From Codonopsis lanceolata (taxonomy: Eukaryota; Streptophyta; Magnoliopsida; Asterales; Campanulaceae): a stretch of 64,000 nt of DNA. The notes below the pieces were generated by a model. That model was not told the origin of the DNA, ran no database searches, and saw only the letters and a program-made list of their open reading frames with translations. A program made the position numbers and the translations under genes. The first letter of the stretch is position 1. Each line of letters starts with the position of its first letter. The DNA lies in assembly GCA_013146195.2 (NCBI GenBank), contig CM028378.1, forward strand, positions 78,025,254-78,089,253, read 5' to 3'. This document shows positions 1-12,080 of the stretch, one piece after another.

Positions 1-363
1 CAAAAGAGTAAATTTGTCATAAGCAAATTAATTTCGAATAATTAAATAATAAATTGAAATGTCGCCCATATTTTCTAAAGACAAAAATACCCTTACTGTT
101 GAGAAACTAAAACTTTATTCGAAACTAAAAATAATATGCTTTTACTTTCTTAAATATGTTCGTGTACATTATAAGATTTATATGAAAAATTATATCAATA
201 AGAATACAAAACCTTATTCAATACAAAAAATAATATGGCTTTACTTTCTTAAATATGTTCTAAGAAAGACATTATAAAATTTATATGAAAATTATATTTA
301 TAGTAATAGAATTGTCGTGTTGTACGAGATCAACAAATTGGTAGTTGTTTAGTTATTACCCAT
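1..363. repeat. AT-rich DNA with a two-copy tandem repeat
   Basis: Very AT-rich, no convincing coding sequence. Two diverged direct copies of a roughly 95-100 bp unit lie head to tail at about 110-209 and 210-300; both contain the core ACTTTCTTAAATATGTTC followed by an ATTATA.ATTTATATGAAAA.TTATAT block. The sequence stops at an assembly gap. It does not match the region on the far side of the equivalent boundary near 61038, so it need not be contiguous with the next contig. Confidence 0.55.
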
Positions 364-463
364 NNNNNNNNNNNNNNNNNNNNNNNNNNNNNNNNNNNNN
401 NNNNNNNNNNNNNNNNNNNNNNNNNNNNNNNNNNNNNNNNNNNNNNNNNNNNNNNNNNNNNNN
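364..463. other. Assembly gap (100 N)
   Basis: Exactly 100 N, the conventional placeholder for a gap of unknown size. The left arm of the 3-kb inverted duplication starts immediately after it, so the true extent of that arm is unknown. Confidence 0.99.
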
Positions 464-1595
464 AAGGATCTGAGATAGGAGATTTCTAACAATACATCCA
501 AAAGTCAACTGTATAAGGTAAAAGCTGACGTCACCTTCTGTTAATGTTATGGTCTCTGTCCCTTGAACTATATTTTCTTGTAAAATGCTATATAAAACTT
601 TGTTGCATTTGTTCTAGTTCTGACATCATACTTATTGTTTCAGCTTCACAGGTGGGAATCGAGGATTGCAATTTCAAGAAGGCAGGCATGGTTCCGCTAC
701 AAATGGAGCTGGGAGGCTTAAAGATGCTTGTATCGTGGCTTGAGGATGCTGACCTAGATTTGGTTGCGTCAAATATAATCAAAGGAGGATTTTCCTACAG
801 TGGCCAAGGTGCACAGTCATAAAGGTTATCTTGGTGATGAAATCAGTTGCTGACTCACTAGTTGAAAAAGTGAGGCCAAAGTGGGGGAACAAGTGGGACC
901 ACCCGAGGGCCGATTGTGACATCACTCCGGTTGTTTCAGAGTCCTCTGCAAACTTTATCGAAGGGCTGGTGAAGGATGCTGAAACAAATGGTACAACATT
1001 CTGTCAGGAGTACAAGAGAGAGGGCACACCTTATCTGGCCCTTGCTGTTGGATCACGTTCAGCCGGACATGAGGATCGCGTGGGAAGAGCCATTTGGGCC
1101 AGTTTTACCTGTGATCAGGATCACTTCTATTGAAGAAGGAATCCACCATTGCAATGCCAGCAATTTCGGCCTCAGGTACAAATACCCTTGTCCTTAATTG
1201 CTCTTAACAACACTATACCATGGTTCAAGGCTAATGTATATCTTGCTGAATAACAGGGTTGTATCTTTACGCAGGATATCAACAAAGCGATATTGATCAG
1301 CAATGCAATGGAGACAGGAACGGTCCAGATTAACTCACCGGCACATGGTCCTGATCAGTTCCCTTTCCAGGTGATTTAAACATATATATATCATCACTCT
1401 TTATAAAGACTACTAGCTAGCTAGTACTTTACGATGAAGCAATTCAGGTTTAACAATGGAAATCTGCTTCATCAATGACAGGGTTTGAAGGACAGTGGAA
1501 TAGGATCGCAGGGAATCACCAACAGTATAAATATGATGACGAAAATCAAGAGCACTGTTATCAACTTGCCGAGCCCGTCTTATACAATGGGCTAA
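464..1595 (+). pseudogene. GAPN: GAPN 3'-terminal exons, frameshifted copy
   Basis: Fragment of non-phosphorylating NADP-dependent glyceraldehyde-3-phosphate dehydrogenase, the cytosolic enzyme that oxidises GAP to 3-phosphoglycerate and yields NADPH. Four exon pieces are visible with GT-AG introns: 464-517 (cut by the gap), 644-1175, 1257-1370 and 1482-1595. The last ends with the family C-terminus PSPSYTMG and a TAA stop. Recognisable blocks are AGMVPLQMELGG, ANFIEGLVKDAE and GIGSQGITNSINMMTK. Compared with the near-identical minus-strand copy at 59902-61120, the third-last exon has lost or gained single bases, including one just before the catalytic Cys codon (SYSGQRC in the other copy, SYSGQGAQ here). 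No product could be made. Whether the indels are biological decay or uncorrected sequencing error near a contig end cannot be settled from the sequence. Confidence 0.88.
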
Positions 1596-1599
1596 CTCT

Positions 1600-3110
1600 A
1601 CTATATATATCATCTGTTACAAAATAAGTTACCGCCAGACGCTGCTAGCGGCATCGCTATCATCTCCATAACTCTATTCTATTGCATGTAATTTGTAGCT
1701 TATAGGGAATTAGACCGACGTTTCGAGTTTTTTAGCTCTTTCTTCCTTGGCTAAGGATACCGAAGAATAATACCATAATAGAATTTAGACTAGTTTATTG
1801 ATTTATAGTTGTTAAAAAAATTTGAAAATAAGTGACAGATGACGGTCACATAAGGAAATCCTAATCTAATTCAATGACAAATAACAATTCCTATACTAAC
1901 TAGTAACTAAATCCTATCTGGACAATAATTAAAAGAAGTCCTATTCTATTAGCAGTTTTTTTCCTAAATAGTCTATCATGCCTTTCCAACTTGTACTTCC
2001 ATTTGTCCATGTTTTACAAAAGAGACCATCAAGTGCCCAACTTCTCTCTTAAATATTTCGCCAATTTACTCTTTTTGTCATTTCATCAAACAGATAGAGT
2101 GCATTTTTCAGTTTTAATGTTTAGTAAGTTATAGGCTGAAATTAATCTCATTATTCATAATTCTCAAACCCTAGCAACAAAAAACTAAGTAGAGTTGCAA
2201 AGAGCAAGTGTTATTCACAAAAGTAAGTGCGTCCTCCAAATTTTTCTACAAAGAATAACGATCAATTTTAATAGATTTTTACCTGTATTGTCAAACTTGG
2301 AGGTTAAGAATAAAGTTTCATGTGTACTCCCGAGTGCTTCCGATAACCTATAAACAAAACTTTAGTAAAGTTCTTCAAAGAAAGTCATGAAAATTGAACT
2401 AAAATTTGAAACGAAGGAGGAACTTACAGTGGAGAAATTATCTGCTGAGGCTGGATGCGTGATGCTGATAAAGAGAGAGAGCGGGGAGTTTCGTAATTGC
2501 TTTGAGAGTGGAGGAGGAAAGAGTGGGCTGTAGTTTTAGCAAAGTAAGCTAGAAGATGACCAATCCTACTCCTGGTGGCGACTCGGATGGCAGGCATTTG
2601 ATTAACTAGCGCAGGAGAAAAAGTGCGCCTTGGCTTTGGCTACTTCAAGCGGTCTCATGAAAGCACCCTTTCTTTAGGAGTTGCTCAGGGCAATAAAGAC
2701 CAGACCTCAAGGCAATGAATAAGCATGTCGTGTGACAACAGAAGGAATAGCTCCAGTACTAGTTGAATCGACTGTGATTCCTCTGGTTTCCGCTCATGTG
2801 AAAATGCTTGCTCTGCTTCGCTTTGCCGAGGATGATAATCGGTATGTAACTCTTTCTTTTCTCGATGCAAAAGCAAGATAGGAGTGGCCAAGCCAGTAAA
2901 GAGCGGGGAAAGCTCATAAACGGTTAACTCTTCATACCAGTCGAAAGAGGTGGAGAAGGTTTAGGTTTACGCGAACGAGGTGGAGAGGTTTAGGGCTTCT
3001 AACGTTAACTCTGTCTTCAATTTACTTATTTTTTCAACTTACTCTTTCTTTTGTTGGACGGGGAATTGGGGAAACCAGACAGCGCGGGGAAATCAGCCCG
3101 CCTTTTTTTT
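1600..3110. other. Spacer inside the inverted-duplication arm
   Basis: No gene recognised. The stretch links the GAPN exons to the CACTA terminus and is repeated inverted at 58400-59890. Around 2450-3000 it is less AT-rich and looks like decayed exon or leader sequence with short open stretches, but no family could be named. Confidence 0.5.
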
Positions 3111-3114
3111 CAGG

Positions 3115-3490
3115 GCTATAACAACGTTTAATAAAACATTGTTAAATAAAATAAATTTAGTTTATAAATTGTTGGGTTAGAAAATATCACAATGTTTACA
3201 AAAAAAACTGTAGCTTAAATTAAAGACAATGTTTTGGAATAAAACTTTGTGAAAATGCATTCAAAAACAACGTTTCCAAAAAAAACGTTGTAAAATACTA
3301 AAATGAGACAACGTTTACAACAAAAACGTTGTGAAAAATCATGTTTGTACAACGTTTTTCAAAAAGAACGTTGTAAAATCCTATAACTAGAAAATGTTTT
3401 ATAGAAAACGTTGTGAAATGTCCCTATGACAACGTTTGGATAGAAAACGTTGTGATATAAACGTTGTAAAAAGTCATTTTTATTGTAGTG
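3115..3490. mobile_element. CACTA (En/Spm-like) terminus with subterminal repeats
   Basis: The segment ends in GTCATTTTTATTGTAGTG, the complement of the CACTA-type end CACTACAA. The preceding 370 bp contain about eleven copies, in both orientations, of the motif ACAACGTT or AACGTTGT. Such clustered short repeats are the transposase-binding array expected next to a CACTA terminus. The element lies to the left of 3490, so it includes the GAPN fragment, and its other end is not seen. The mirror-image end is at 58023-58400. Confidence 0.8.
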
Positions 3491-3839
3491 AAATTCACGT
3501 TCTTCTTCTTGTTTCTTCTTCTCATCTTCAACAATGGTACGTTTTTCTACTCTACTCGAAATTTTCTATGTATTGTTCTGCATTTCTGTATAATCTTAAA
3601 ATTCTTTTGGAATTCTAACCGTCATTTTTGAGTTCATACAGTAATTCGCCATTGTTGTTGTTATAATCCTGAATTCTAACAGTCGTTTTTGCTTATTCAT
3701 TGTTTATTCTTATGAAAACTTCTGTTATGTTTTTCTCGAGTGTGGATTCTCTAAACATTCTAGGGTTTCAAGTTTTTGGGTTGAAAATTTCAAATTTTTT
3801 TTGAAAATCTTTGAAATTCCTACTTGTTTAGATGTCTAG

Positions 3840-6450
3840 ATGAAAAGCCCTAACTTATATTTTTTCTTTCGGGCAAGAACCTCAAAATCCAAGCGCGAGG
3901 AAGGCTTTGACCACGAAAAAGTCATTCCTCCCGGTTCAATCATAAATCTTCGGGATATCCAACCTATCCTACCGCTCACGACATCATTGTCGCTTTGGAC
4001 CCCAACTATACATTCTCGGCATGTGCATTGACCTTACGTCAATCAATTCTATAAGCCGGTGTAAAAGCTTGCGAGATATGGGCGCCTCACGGGATTCTAC
4101 CCCTCTTACGCCTCAACGACAAAACTTACGGTATCTTCTGGCGAGGAAGAATTTTATCGGCGAATGGAGCTCATGAACGGCATCGCTCTTCGTGGATGGA
4201 TTCGAGGCGCCCCATCTCGTCACCGCCAAATCTATTTCCACCATAATTGGCGTGCATTACTGGAGCTATTTAAAGAACCACGGTGAGGCTTTACATGCAG
4301 GAAGCCATGGGGAGTAGATGCTCTTCGAGAGCCTCGAGGGAAAATGCTGGGAACTTGTTCCCTCTTGGCGTCATGCACCGGCCACCTTCTAGACAAGGGG
4401 CTTACATTCAAGAGTGGAGCACATGACATGTTCAGCGCCCGCCAGATCAAAGCGACAAGTGCTATATTTCTGACTTAGTCTCAGCGGGGCTCATCATCTT
4501 GACGAGCTAAAGCGGTGGGTGGAGAAAGCAAAGGCAACCCCACTTGCAACGCCTTCGTCCGATTGATCAGCGCCTTCTCGGGGGATGATGCGACCATCAA
4601 CTCTTCGTTGAGAGAAGATGAGTTGCATACGGTGGCCAAGGACAAACAACTCACGGCATCGTTTTTCAATTAAATACGAATACGAGAACAAGCGCCGAGT
4701 GCAGAAATGTCTACCGCCGATCTCTCTTGACAAAGTGGCCAAGCCTGAACACATCTTGGTCACCCGCTTCAATATGGAAGCACACGTAGGCTGGAAGCAA
4801 GTCCTTCAAAAGGCATACGCCAAGTTTGATGCTCAGTGGCCACGGACCTCCATCTTAAGGCCAAAGGATGGCGATGAGGCGAGAGATCTTTGCTAAGATC
4901 CAAAATAGCGGCAAAGGCAAAGCCAAAAGGACAAGGCCGGAAGTGGCAGCTCAAACTGAAGAGGAGCAGGCCAAATGGATCCGTAGGGAGATGAAGGAAG
5001 GCCAGAAGAAGAAGGCACCAGGCCAATCTAGCCACTCCTCTCCTCCATCTACCCAAGCCCAACCCTCTACCAAATCCAGCCAACCTCCTTCACCATCTCT
5101 GCGCCCGGCTCCCAAACCTAATCGAAAGAGACTTCGTCAAACCTTTGACCACCAGGCGATCCCTCCAACCTCCGATGAAGCGGTGAGTCTCCTATTCACC
5201 GAGGAAGAAAGGAGAGCTAGGTAACCAACCCTCTACCGCCCAACCAACTACCTACCCTCTACCGATGCCCAACACTCAGCTGTCAACCCTTCATCTATTC
5301 CTTCTGAGTCATCTACTCAGAGGAATTCACCACCTCCGGAGGAGTCTATCCCTCAGGAGGAGCCAGCCAGAACCCCAACTCCTCCTCCTCCCTCACCCTT
5401 TAACTACTCACGACCCATCCACACCCTCCTCACCACCCCAAACCCAACCAACTTCTTCAACCACACCACATGACCCTTAGACCTGCTGTCAGCCAAGTTC
5501 CTTTTCGAACTTTCGTCGGTGCGAGATCTATTCACCTCTTCTCATCAACCTCCTCAATCTTCTCATCAACCTCCTCAACCTTCTCTTCAAAACAAAAATT
5601 CCTATTCTACCCTGCCCTTCTTCTACGGTTCTCTACCGAACCAATTCCCCATCCTCCCATCGGTGAAAATTCGACACGATATGGGCCCGGATTCCCCACC
5701 AACTCCCCCTCCCCTCCCCTATAGCCCTATCCTCTTCCACCAAAACCATACCAACCCAAGACTCTTCTTCTTCCACCTCCAGAATTCCCCCTCTCCAAAC
5801 GCCCTTCAGGCCTGCAGACTCTGCCTCTGTCGACACAATTCACATTGGCCAAGCCTCTACTTCCAATCACCGACCAATCTTTGAAGTTTTGTCCCGGCTA
5901 GATGCCATCTACCGGCGGTTAAGCGAACTCACAAGCATCTCTCGCTACCCGGCTGAAGCGACCAGCTGCGGCGGCCAAGGCCAACGATAAATGCGCAAAT
6001 CATCTTCGACGGTTTCAAGAGGATGTGCGGACTCGTTTTGGACGGATGCGGCACGACTTCACCGATGTCAAGATCAACATCGCAGCTCAAGCGAGATGAA
6101 GGGTCGTCAGATCATCGGTTCCATTTTCTACGAGCTATTCACGCCATCACTCTCCATCTAAGCCACGATCGTACTCTATTATGGAACTCAACAACCTCGC
6201 TTGAAACTCGCTTCATGGCGTTATGAATGCCAGCAGGGATCGTGATCGGCCATCACGGAGGAGAAACAAATGAGATCTATCAACGTAATGCGATGGAAGA
6301 GAACATCCGTCTTCGTGAAGAAGCGGACTACCATTCTCGTTCCACCGGCACCTCCGATCGATGCATGAATACCAAAGAAGACTGGAAGAAGAGCTAGCGA
6401 GAAAGAAGAGAAAAGGAGGCTGCGGACAAAGGCAAAGGGAAAAGACCTTG
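3840..6450 (+). pseudogene. Decayed transposon-derived coding region, family uncertain
   Basis: No intact frame, but the stretch has coding character on the plus strand with frequent frameshifts and stops. Around 4140-4270 there is readable protein (for example ELMNGIALRGWIRGAPSR), then a lysine/glutamate-rich stretch around 4870-5020 with KIQNSGKGKAKRTRPE. A long Pro/Ser/Thr-rich low-complexity part follows at 5030-5890, and a charged tail ends in KGKGKRPW with a stop at about 6452. This layout resembles the accessory or Gag-like ORFs of plant gypsy elements (the 'putative plant transposon protein' type), but I cannot assign it with confidence. A host gene relic is the alternative. Confidence 0.4.
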
Positions 6451-6459
6451 GTAGCTTTT

Positions 6460-8100
6460 GTATCTTTTCTTCCCTTTCCTTTGTATTTATCTTATTTTTG
6501 AAAACTCGTCAAATGTAAACATCTTGTTTATAAATACTGAGATGATTACTTGCTTTTTCAAAAATTATGTTGTTTAAATTCTTTACGCCTTATTGTTTAT
6601 CTATATTAGAATTTAAACATTCAGTTTAAATTGATTTAAAGCTGGCTGGCGATCTGTGTGCTATTCTTTGAGTCTCTTATTCTTGTATGCACTTAGATTA
6701 GTCCCTTGCATCGAGGTGTTATTACGCTTAATAGAGGCATGTCTACCGATTACGTAATATATAAACTTTCTCGACATGCTATTATCTATTAAACGGTTTG
6801 CTTTAAAACCCTCATTTGCGATAATGATGACCCGGATATAAATAGGAGGAGGCGTTGATTCTTATGTTAAATTTATATCGATCGATCATTACATTAGTTT
6901 TATACTTGATGGCTAATCGGGCTGCGTATCGATTAGCGTGGCAAACTGTATAGAATTTTGTCTTGTATAGTTTTTGTAGGACTTTTTCGGGAACATCGGA
7001 AGACCTCTTCTCGCTTCACCTGGAAGACCGCTCAAAGCTTAAAGAGCGGTAGACCTCGTGTCCAGTGTTTGCGCTTCTACGTGTCCTCTCCAGATCAAAG
7101 CTAGTTGGATTAATTCAAACTTATTCCCATATGATATTTGAATTAATCCAAGTCTTTTCTCGACATGTCAAGCCGCCGAAAGCAACTTTCCAAGCGAGGA
7201 ATACTTTTTCAGCTGTAAGCGATAAAAGCAGGCACGTCCCCTACTTTACTTCATCTCTCGGATCGACACCAAATCGCCCACCTTTTTAAGATCTCGAAAT
7301 GATTATCGCTCTAGTTATCGTGAAGACGAAATTCATATTGACTGACCCCATGCATTTAATGCATTTATGAAAAAGAGCTGTTGAAGTCTTCGTCTTCTCC
7401 AACGGATCTTTTGAAGTGCATACGCTTTAAATCGCCATTGAAGACTGGAACATGAAGACAAACTGCATGAGAATCAATCGAACACTTAAAGAATTGCTCG
7501 AATCTATACAACTCCAAGTCTTTCATTTCGGTGCATTCAATAGATCCTCAACGGATCTAGAAGTCCTCGTCAACAACAAGAAGTCGCTCTTCAACATTTA
7601 TTGTTTTATTATTCTTGTTGTTTACTTCCATTAACTATATTACGCACCAATTAAATATCTCGTATTACAGATATTTAATTCCTAGACAAACACAAGTCAA
7701 TATTTTGTACACGATCCATTAGGGATATTCTTTGTAATTGATCTAAGTGGAAAACATAGTGCACAATTTAAATCCAAGGTTGTGCCTTGGTGGTGGACGT
7801 AGCACTCATTATAGTGTGAACCATCCCAAAAATACTTGTGTTATTTCCTTACATGCATTTAATTATTGAATTGCTCGGTTTCATTGTTTACTTCATCCAT
7901 TTCATTGAGAACTTAAGTAATCGTAAGCGGTCTACGGTAGTCCTTATCGGCACACGGAACAACTTTCTTGAAGGTCTTCGCTACTTGATTCTTTTCATAG
8001 ATTGCAAGTAACTTTCAAGGAACTTACTTTAAAAGTTTTAAAGTGTTAATAAGCTATTCAACCCCCCCTTCTAGCTTATTATTGTGCTCATTGGGACCCA
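6460..8100 (+). mobile_element. Non-coding, probable LTR or UTR of a retrotransposon
   Basis: No credible coding sequence. Near the right end (about 8050-8085) is GCTATTCAACCCCCCCTTC followed by TAGCTTATTATTGTG, a string typical of the 3' end of plant LTRs just upstream of a primer-binding site. A comparable CTATTCACCCCC string occurs on the minus strand at about 12106-12127, next to a real PBS-like site. No TGGTATCAGAGC follows here, so the element is truncated or the match is fortuitous. Confidence 0.35.
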
Positions 8101-10079
8101 CACTTTATATGAGCTCAACGGAGACACTAGGGATTAATGTGTGAAATAAATGGGTAGGATAGAGAAAAAGTCTCAAACAGTCCAAAGATGGCCTATATCA
8201 TACTCTTGTCATACACACATGCCCAAACCAAGCTTTTAATCATCAAAATATAACTCTCGACATCAAGACTCACAATATGATACTCTTAGACATGCACAAC
8301 ATGAATCACAAACATATACTTAACTATGCATATAGTAATCTCAAAATTAACTCCAAAAATAATGTAAGCACAACTCAAAGAGAGCCAAAATGGAGAGGTG
8401 AGTGATCAAAAACTCACAGAGAATGTACGTAATTCTCACTCAAACTAAATACAAAAATTAGGCTAACTAATTATATTTGAACGAAAATAAAATGAATTAA
8501 AATATAAAAATATTTTTTAAAAAAAAATATAAGAAAGCAATTAAATTCTATACTAACGTGGAGGTGGTTTGGCAACAACAAATCAAGATAAAAAGATATG
8601 CGTGCAATATTTCTAGTTTAGCCGGCTTTTAATTAATTTAATCGTCTTTCTGCTTTTCTTTAACTCAAGTCTTCATAGTCGAGCGCACTATAATATTCAC
8701 TACAGACTCTGGTAACATATAGCAAATCTAGCTACAACTCCTAGCTACGGGCTCTCACGTCTTATAATATAGGAGAAAATAACTGCATGTCAAAGCAAGC
8801 ACCCAATGACTATCTACGCACGATCTCCTCTCGGTCTCATCTAACACAAACAATTATTGTGATTTTTGGAATTAATAGGATGGACTCTCGCTTCTTATCC
8901 TATAATTCTAATGATCATCTAATGGTTCGCTACGTCATTAAAATCATGAAGAGCACACAATAATAACCAAGCGCATGAATAATACTTCACAAAAATAAAT
9001 TCTCTCTATTTTTCTACAAATCATGTTGGTAGCCGAGACAAATAAAATTGGTTAACTATTGGCTCTCGCATCTTATAGTCAACCCTAACCTCTCGACCTC
9101 GCAAATGGCTAAGGTAGTTCGATCGCGCGTCAAACCAAGTCTCACAATGGCTATCGGTGTGTGTCACAAAACACCAACTATTAAATTGATTGGTCTGAAA
9201 TACAAAGTTAACTCTCACGGATCCTATGCATTTCTAAAATCATTAATTTAATGGTCAATTAATTAAAAGCATTTGTAGATGCATCCTTGGCTATTGATTT
9301 GAAGCTCCAAACCTTCAATGGTGATCAATCAATAGAGGAAATGAATAATTTTTTGGAAAAAATGGGGATGGTGCCCCATTTTGGGAGCAATGGGACTTTT
9401 TTTAGGAATCATGGATGGCTAGGAAGATTAAAAGAGAAGCAATTAGAGGAGGCAGGGGCATTTTGGGGAGATTAGAAGAGATTTCGGGGTAAAAATGGGA
9501 AGAAAAGTGATGTGGGTCGCGGCCAGGAGGTGGGTAACCTAGGCAAAGAAATGCGGGTCACCCATGGTGAAAATGGGGTGGCATGAGATAGGGAGTGGGG
9601 TGGAAAGGTGGGCTGAAAGGGCTGGATGGGGCCGGATCTGGAGTTGGTTCCATGGAGGATAACGCGGGTCAAGGGCTGAGTGGTTGTGTGACACGTGCCT
9701 TTGTCTGAAGGGAGACAACGCAACAGGAAGCTTCTAGAAATTACGTTGGTGCCCCTTTTGTTTCTGGGATGAGCGTCGAAGGTCCTTCCCCTCCCAGCTC
9801 TCTCAATTTCATCCTCTGTTAGCGCTGTTAGCCTCCATTAAGCTTGAATTGCCTTGGAATACTTAATGGATATTGACCAATTAATTTGCAATTCAACTTT
9901 TCAGCCCATAATTACCTCGAACTTCATGCTAAACACCATATAAATGCTCGATTATGCATGTAAACCTACATTAAGCACAAATACACAAATAATAATATTT
10001 CTAAGGCATAATTAACTCAAAAATTGCACAAAATAGAAGGAAATAGCTGGAAAAATTCGTGGAAATCTTGGGCTCATCA
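8100..10079 (-). mobile_element. Non-coding LTR-like block ending at TCATCA
   Basis: AT-rich, non-coding, without recognisable protein on either strand. Its right boundary is abrupt: at 10079 the sequence switches from GGGCTCATCA (TGATGAGCCC on the minus strand, an LTR-type TG start) to the reverse-transcriptase start of the pararetrovirus-like fragment. This looks like an LTR retrotransposon inserted into that fragment. I did not find the matching end or a target-site duplication of the flanking AGGAA at 10080-10084. Confidence 0.35.
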
Positions 10080-11935
10080 AGGAAACTTATCATCCGCAAA
10101 AAAGTAATTGAGTGGCTGGTAATTGATGACCAATCTTAGGTTTCGTCGAACTTGTTCACTTCTTTTGTTGACATAAAATGCCTCACATGCCGATGGAGAG
10201 GATGTGGGTTCAATAATCCTTTGCTCGACAAGCTGCGTGCGTTCTATGAGAGCAAGCTGTAATGGTCGGGATTCATCCCCGGACGGCTTACTTTGGTGGG
10301 ATTGACATCTTCATTCTGTTTGAAGGTTAAGGAGACATAGAACAAAGAATTCAGTCATAGAGGAGAGGGATGTTTTGTCAAGAACTTTGTATGGGATGAA
10401 GCACATGAATCTTGGATGATTTGTTGCTTGAGGGTTTCTGTGGTTGGAGCAAATGCCATGTAAAATCGCGAGATTGGGCTCCATGGATTGAAGAAACTTT
10501 TGTAGCAGCGAGAATACTGTGTCCACCTTAAGTTAGGTAACCTATGAAGGATATCAAACCCAATGACAAGATCTGTTCCATGGGAGCTTGAACCTAACAA
10601 TCTATGCTTAGTGACATATTTGGGGAATAATCTGATGTATACTGGAATACTAATCTTGTCATTGATGAAACTTTCACCATTAGCAGTAAGAAAGTATTGA
10701 TGATGTGGTCTCCAAAAGCTGGCAGCGAGTATTTTTGGATTTAGGATTGATATAGAGGATCTCGTATCAAAGAAGACGATTATCTAGATCGGCTTATCAT
10801 ATGTGGAGGTGAGAAGATGGATTTTGGCCAAAGGTATGAGTTGGCTTTTTAGAACTGGCATGATCTGGGGAAAGGGATGCACCATAAAAACACTAGACTT
10901 GGGATCATCGTCTAATGGATCAGAATCTGTGTCTAATGACACGTTAGGATAGGGAATTGAACAGATTGTAGAATCACCTGGTTCATCGTCAAGGGATTAT
11001 AGGGACTCAAGGTCTGAGAGCTTCACCGCCTCTATTTGACTTAGCGTTTGGATCAATGCTTGAGATTTCCTCGTATCTAGACAGTCTTTTACAAAATGTC
11101 CCTTTTTGTGACAGATGAAACAATGACCAGAGTTGCGCCCACGCTAAGGTTTTTTGTTTATAAATCTCTAATTTTTCTTGGACGCTGAGAGACGTCGTGA
11201 GAAAATTTTCCTTTGTTGGATGCAATCAAAGGGTTTGAAGAGATGTTTAATGTGGGACTTCTTCGTGTGGCTACAGTCAAAAGATGATTTGTCTTTGCAC
11301 TTGATCTGAAGATACTTGTCGTCATAGACAGAGCCTAGTCTCTTGCCAGTCTTTTTGAATTCTACAAGAAACTTTCTCTGGTTGCATAACTTTTCCAAGG
11401 CATTCAGAATCAACTGGCAAAGGCCACCAAAAGAGGTTTGAATAACTGTCATATTTCTGGATGACAAGGGTATGTACGTTTCATTTCCAAAAGATTCGGG
11501 AAAGGAGGTAAGGAAAACCTGCTTGAGGTTGACATCCTCAATACCATGAAGGCAATAAAAACGTTGGGACATTCGATTATAGTGTATTTCAAGATCCTTT
11601 TTATAGAAAGAACAACAATTTATTTTAAGAAACTCTTCTCTAGCATGGATAATGTGATCTATGGGGCTGCCAATGAATTTTGAATAAATGATATTCATGA
11701 ATTCTTCCGAAGATGAGGACCATTGGATTTGTAGCTCTCGATATTCTCCAAGACTGAGATACCAATCTCGAAGACGCCCTTGGATCCGAGCAAGGAACCT
11801 TTTAGGACGGAGAGAATATATATATATATATTAAGCATTGAGTGTGTCAATATTCTCAATTTAAAAAATAAAAAAAATGCAACTAGTGAATTTGTTTCTC
11901 TTGAATTCACAATTTAATGGACTTGGCTCCTCAAC
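10080..11935 (-). pseudogene. Endogenous pararetrovirus-like fragment (capsid, protease, RT start)
   Basis: Minus-strand relic with the gene order of plant pararetroviruses (Caulimoviridae). A capsid-like region lies at about 11168-11930 and includes the continuous 176-codon stretch 11168-11698 and a Cys/Lys-rich basic tail. Next is a zinc knuckle of C-x2-C-x4-H-x4-C form at about 11090-11131. An aspartic-protease active-site block lies near 10757-10780, where the usual FDTGS reads FDTRS. The first residues of a reverse transcriptase (a VINYQPLN block) lie at about 10090-10180. It is cut at 10079 by an LTR-like sequence and interrupted by several stops and frameshifts, so it is inactive. Direct protease-RT order without integrase between them excludes copia. 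A gypsy-type element is the main alternative. The movement-protein region is not present. Confidence 0.6.
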
Positions 11936-12061
11936 AAGAAACCCAGAAAGTTCGTAATTCGAGCCGGTCCTTATGCACTTAGCCCAAAAGACCCGTCACT
12001 TTCTTCATAGTGTTTTCTCGAACTGGTACTGCCAAATGAGTCCATGTCAAATGTTCAAAAA

Positions 12062-12077
12062 CTTAGGCTCTGATACC
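12062..12077 (-). other. tRNA-iMet-type primer-binding site
   Basis: The minus strand reads TTGGTATCAGAGCC, complementary to the 3' end of plant initiator tRNA-Met, the primer of most plant copia and many gypsy elements and of pararetroviruses. Immediately upstream (minus strand) is ...CTATTCACCCCCTCTAAC...ACTTGCA, which looks like an LTR 3' end. It may therefore mark the 5' LTR/internal junction of an element lying to the left. A short ATG-led reading (MDSFGSTSS) follows before the pararetrovirus-like capsid region. Confidence 0.6.
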
Positions 12078-12080
12078 AAT

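Larger units (their letters stand above)
464..3490 (+). repeat. Left arm of a 3-kb inverted duplication
   Basis: This segment is found again, reverse-complemented, at 58023-61038. Both arms hold the same GAPN exons and introns, the same roughly 1.4-kb spacer, and the same CACTA-type terminus at the side facing the 54.5 kb between them. About 240 bp around the last GAPN exon (1380-1620 against 59880-60120) looks identical by eye. The first 700 bp of this arm differ by several small insertions and deletions. Homology stops precisely at the CACTA end: the next bases are AAATTCACG here, against a C/G run outside the other arm. Confidence 0.9.

Noticed and set aside
10080..11935. Ty1/copia Gag-Pol
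   Set aside because: Protease is followed directly by RT start without integrase, and the capsid-like part does not resemble copia Gag.
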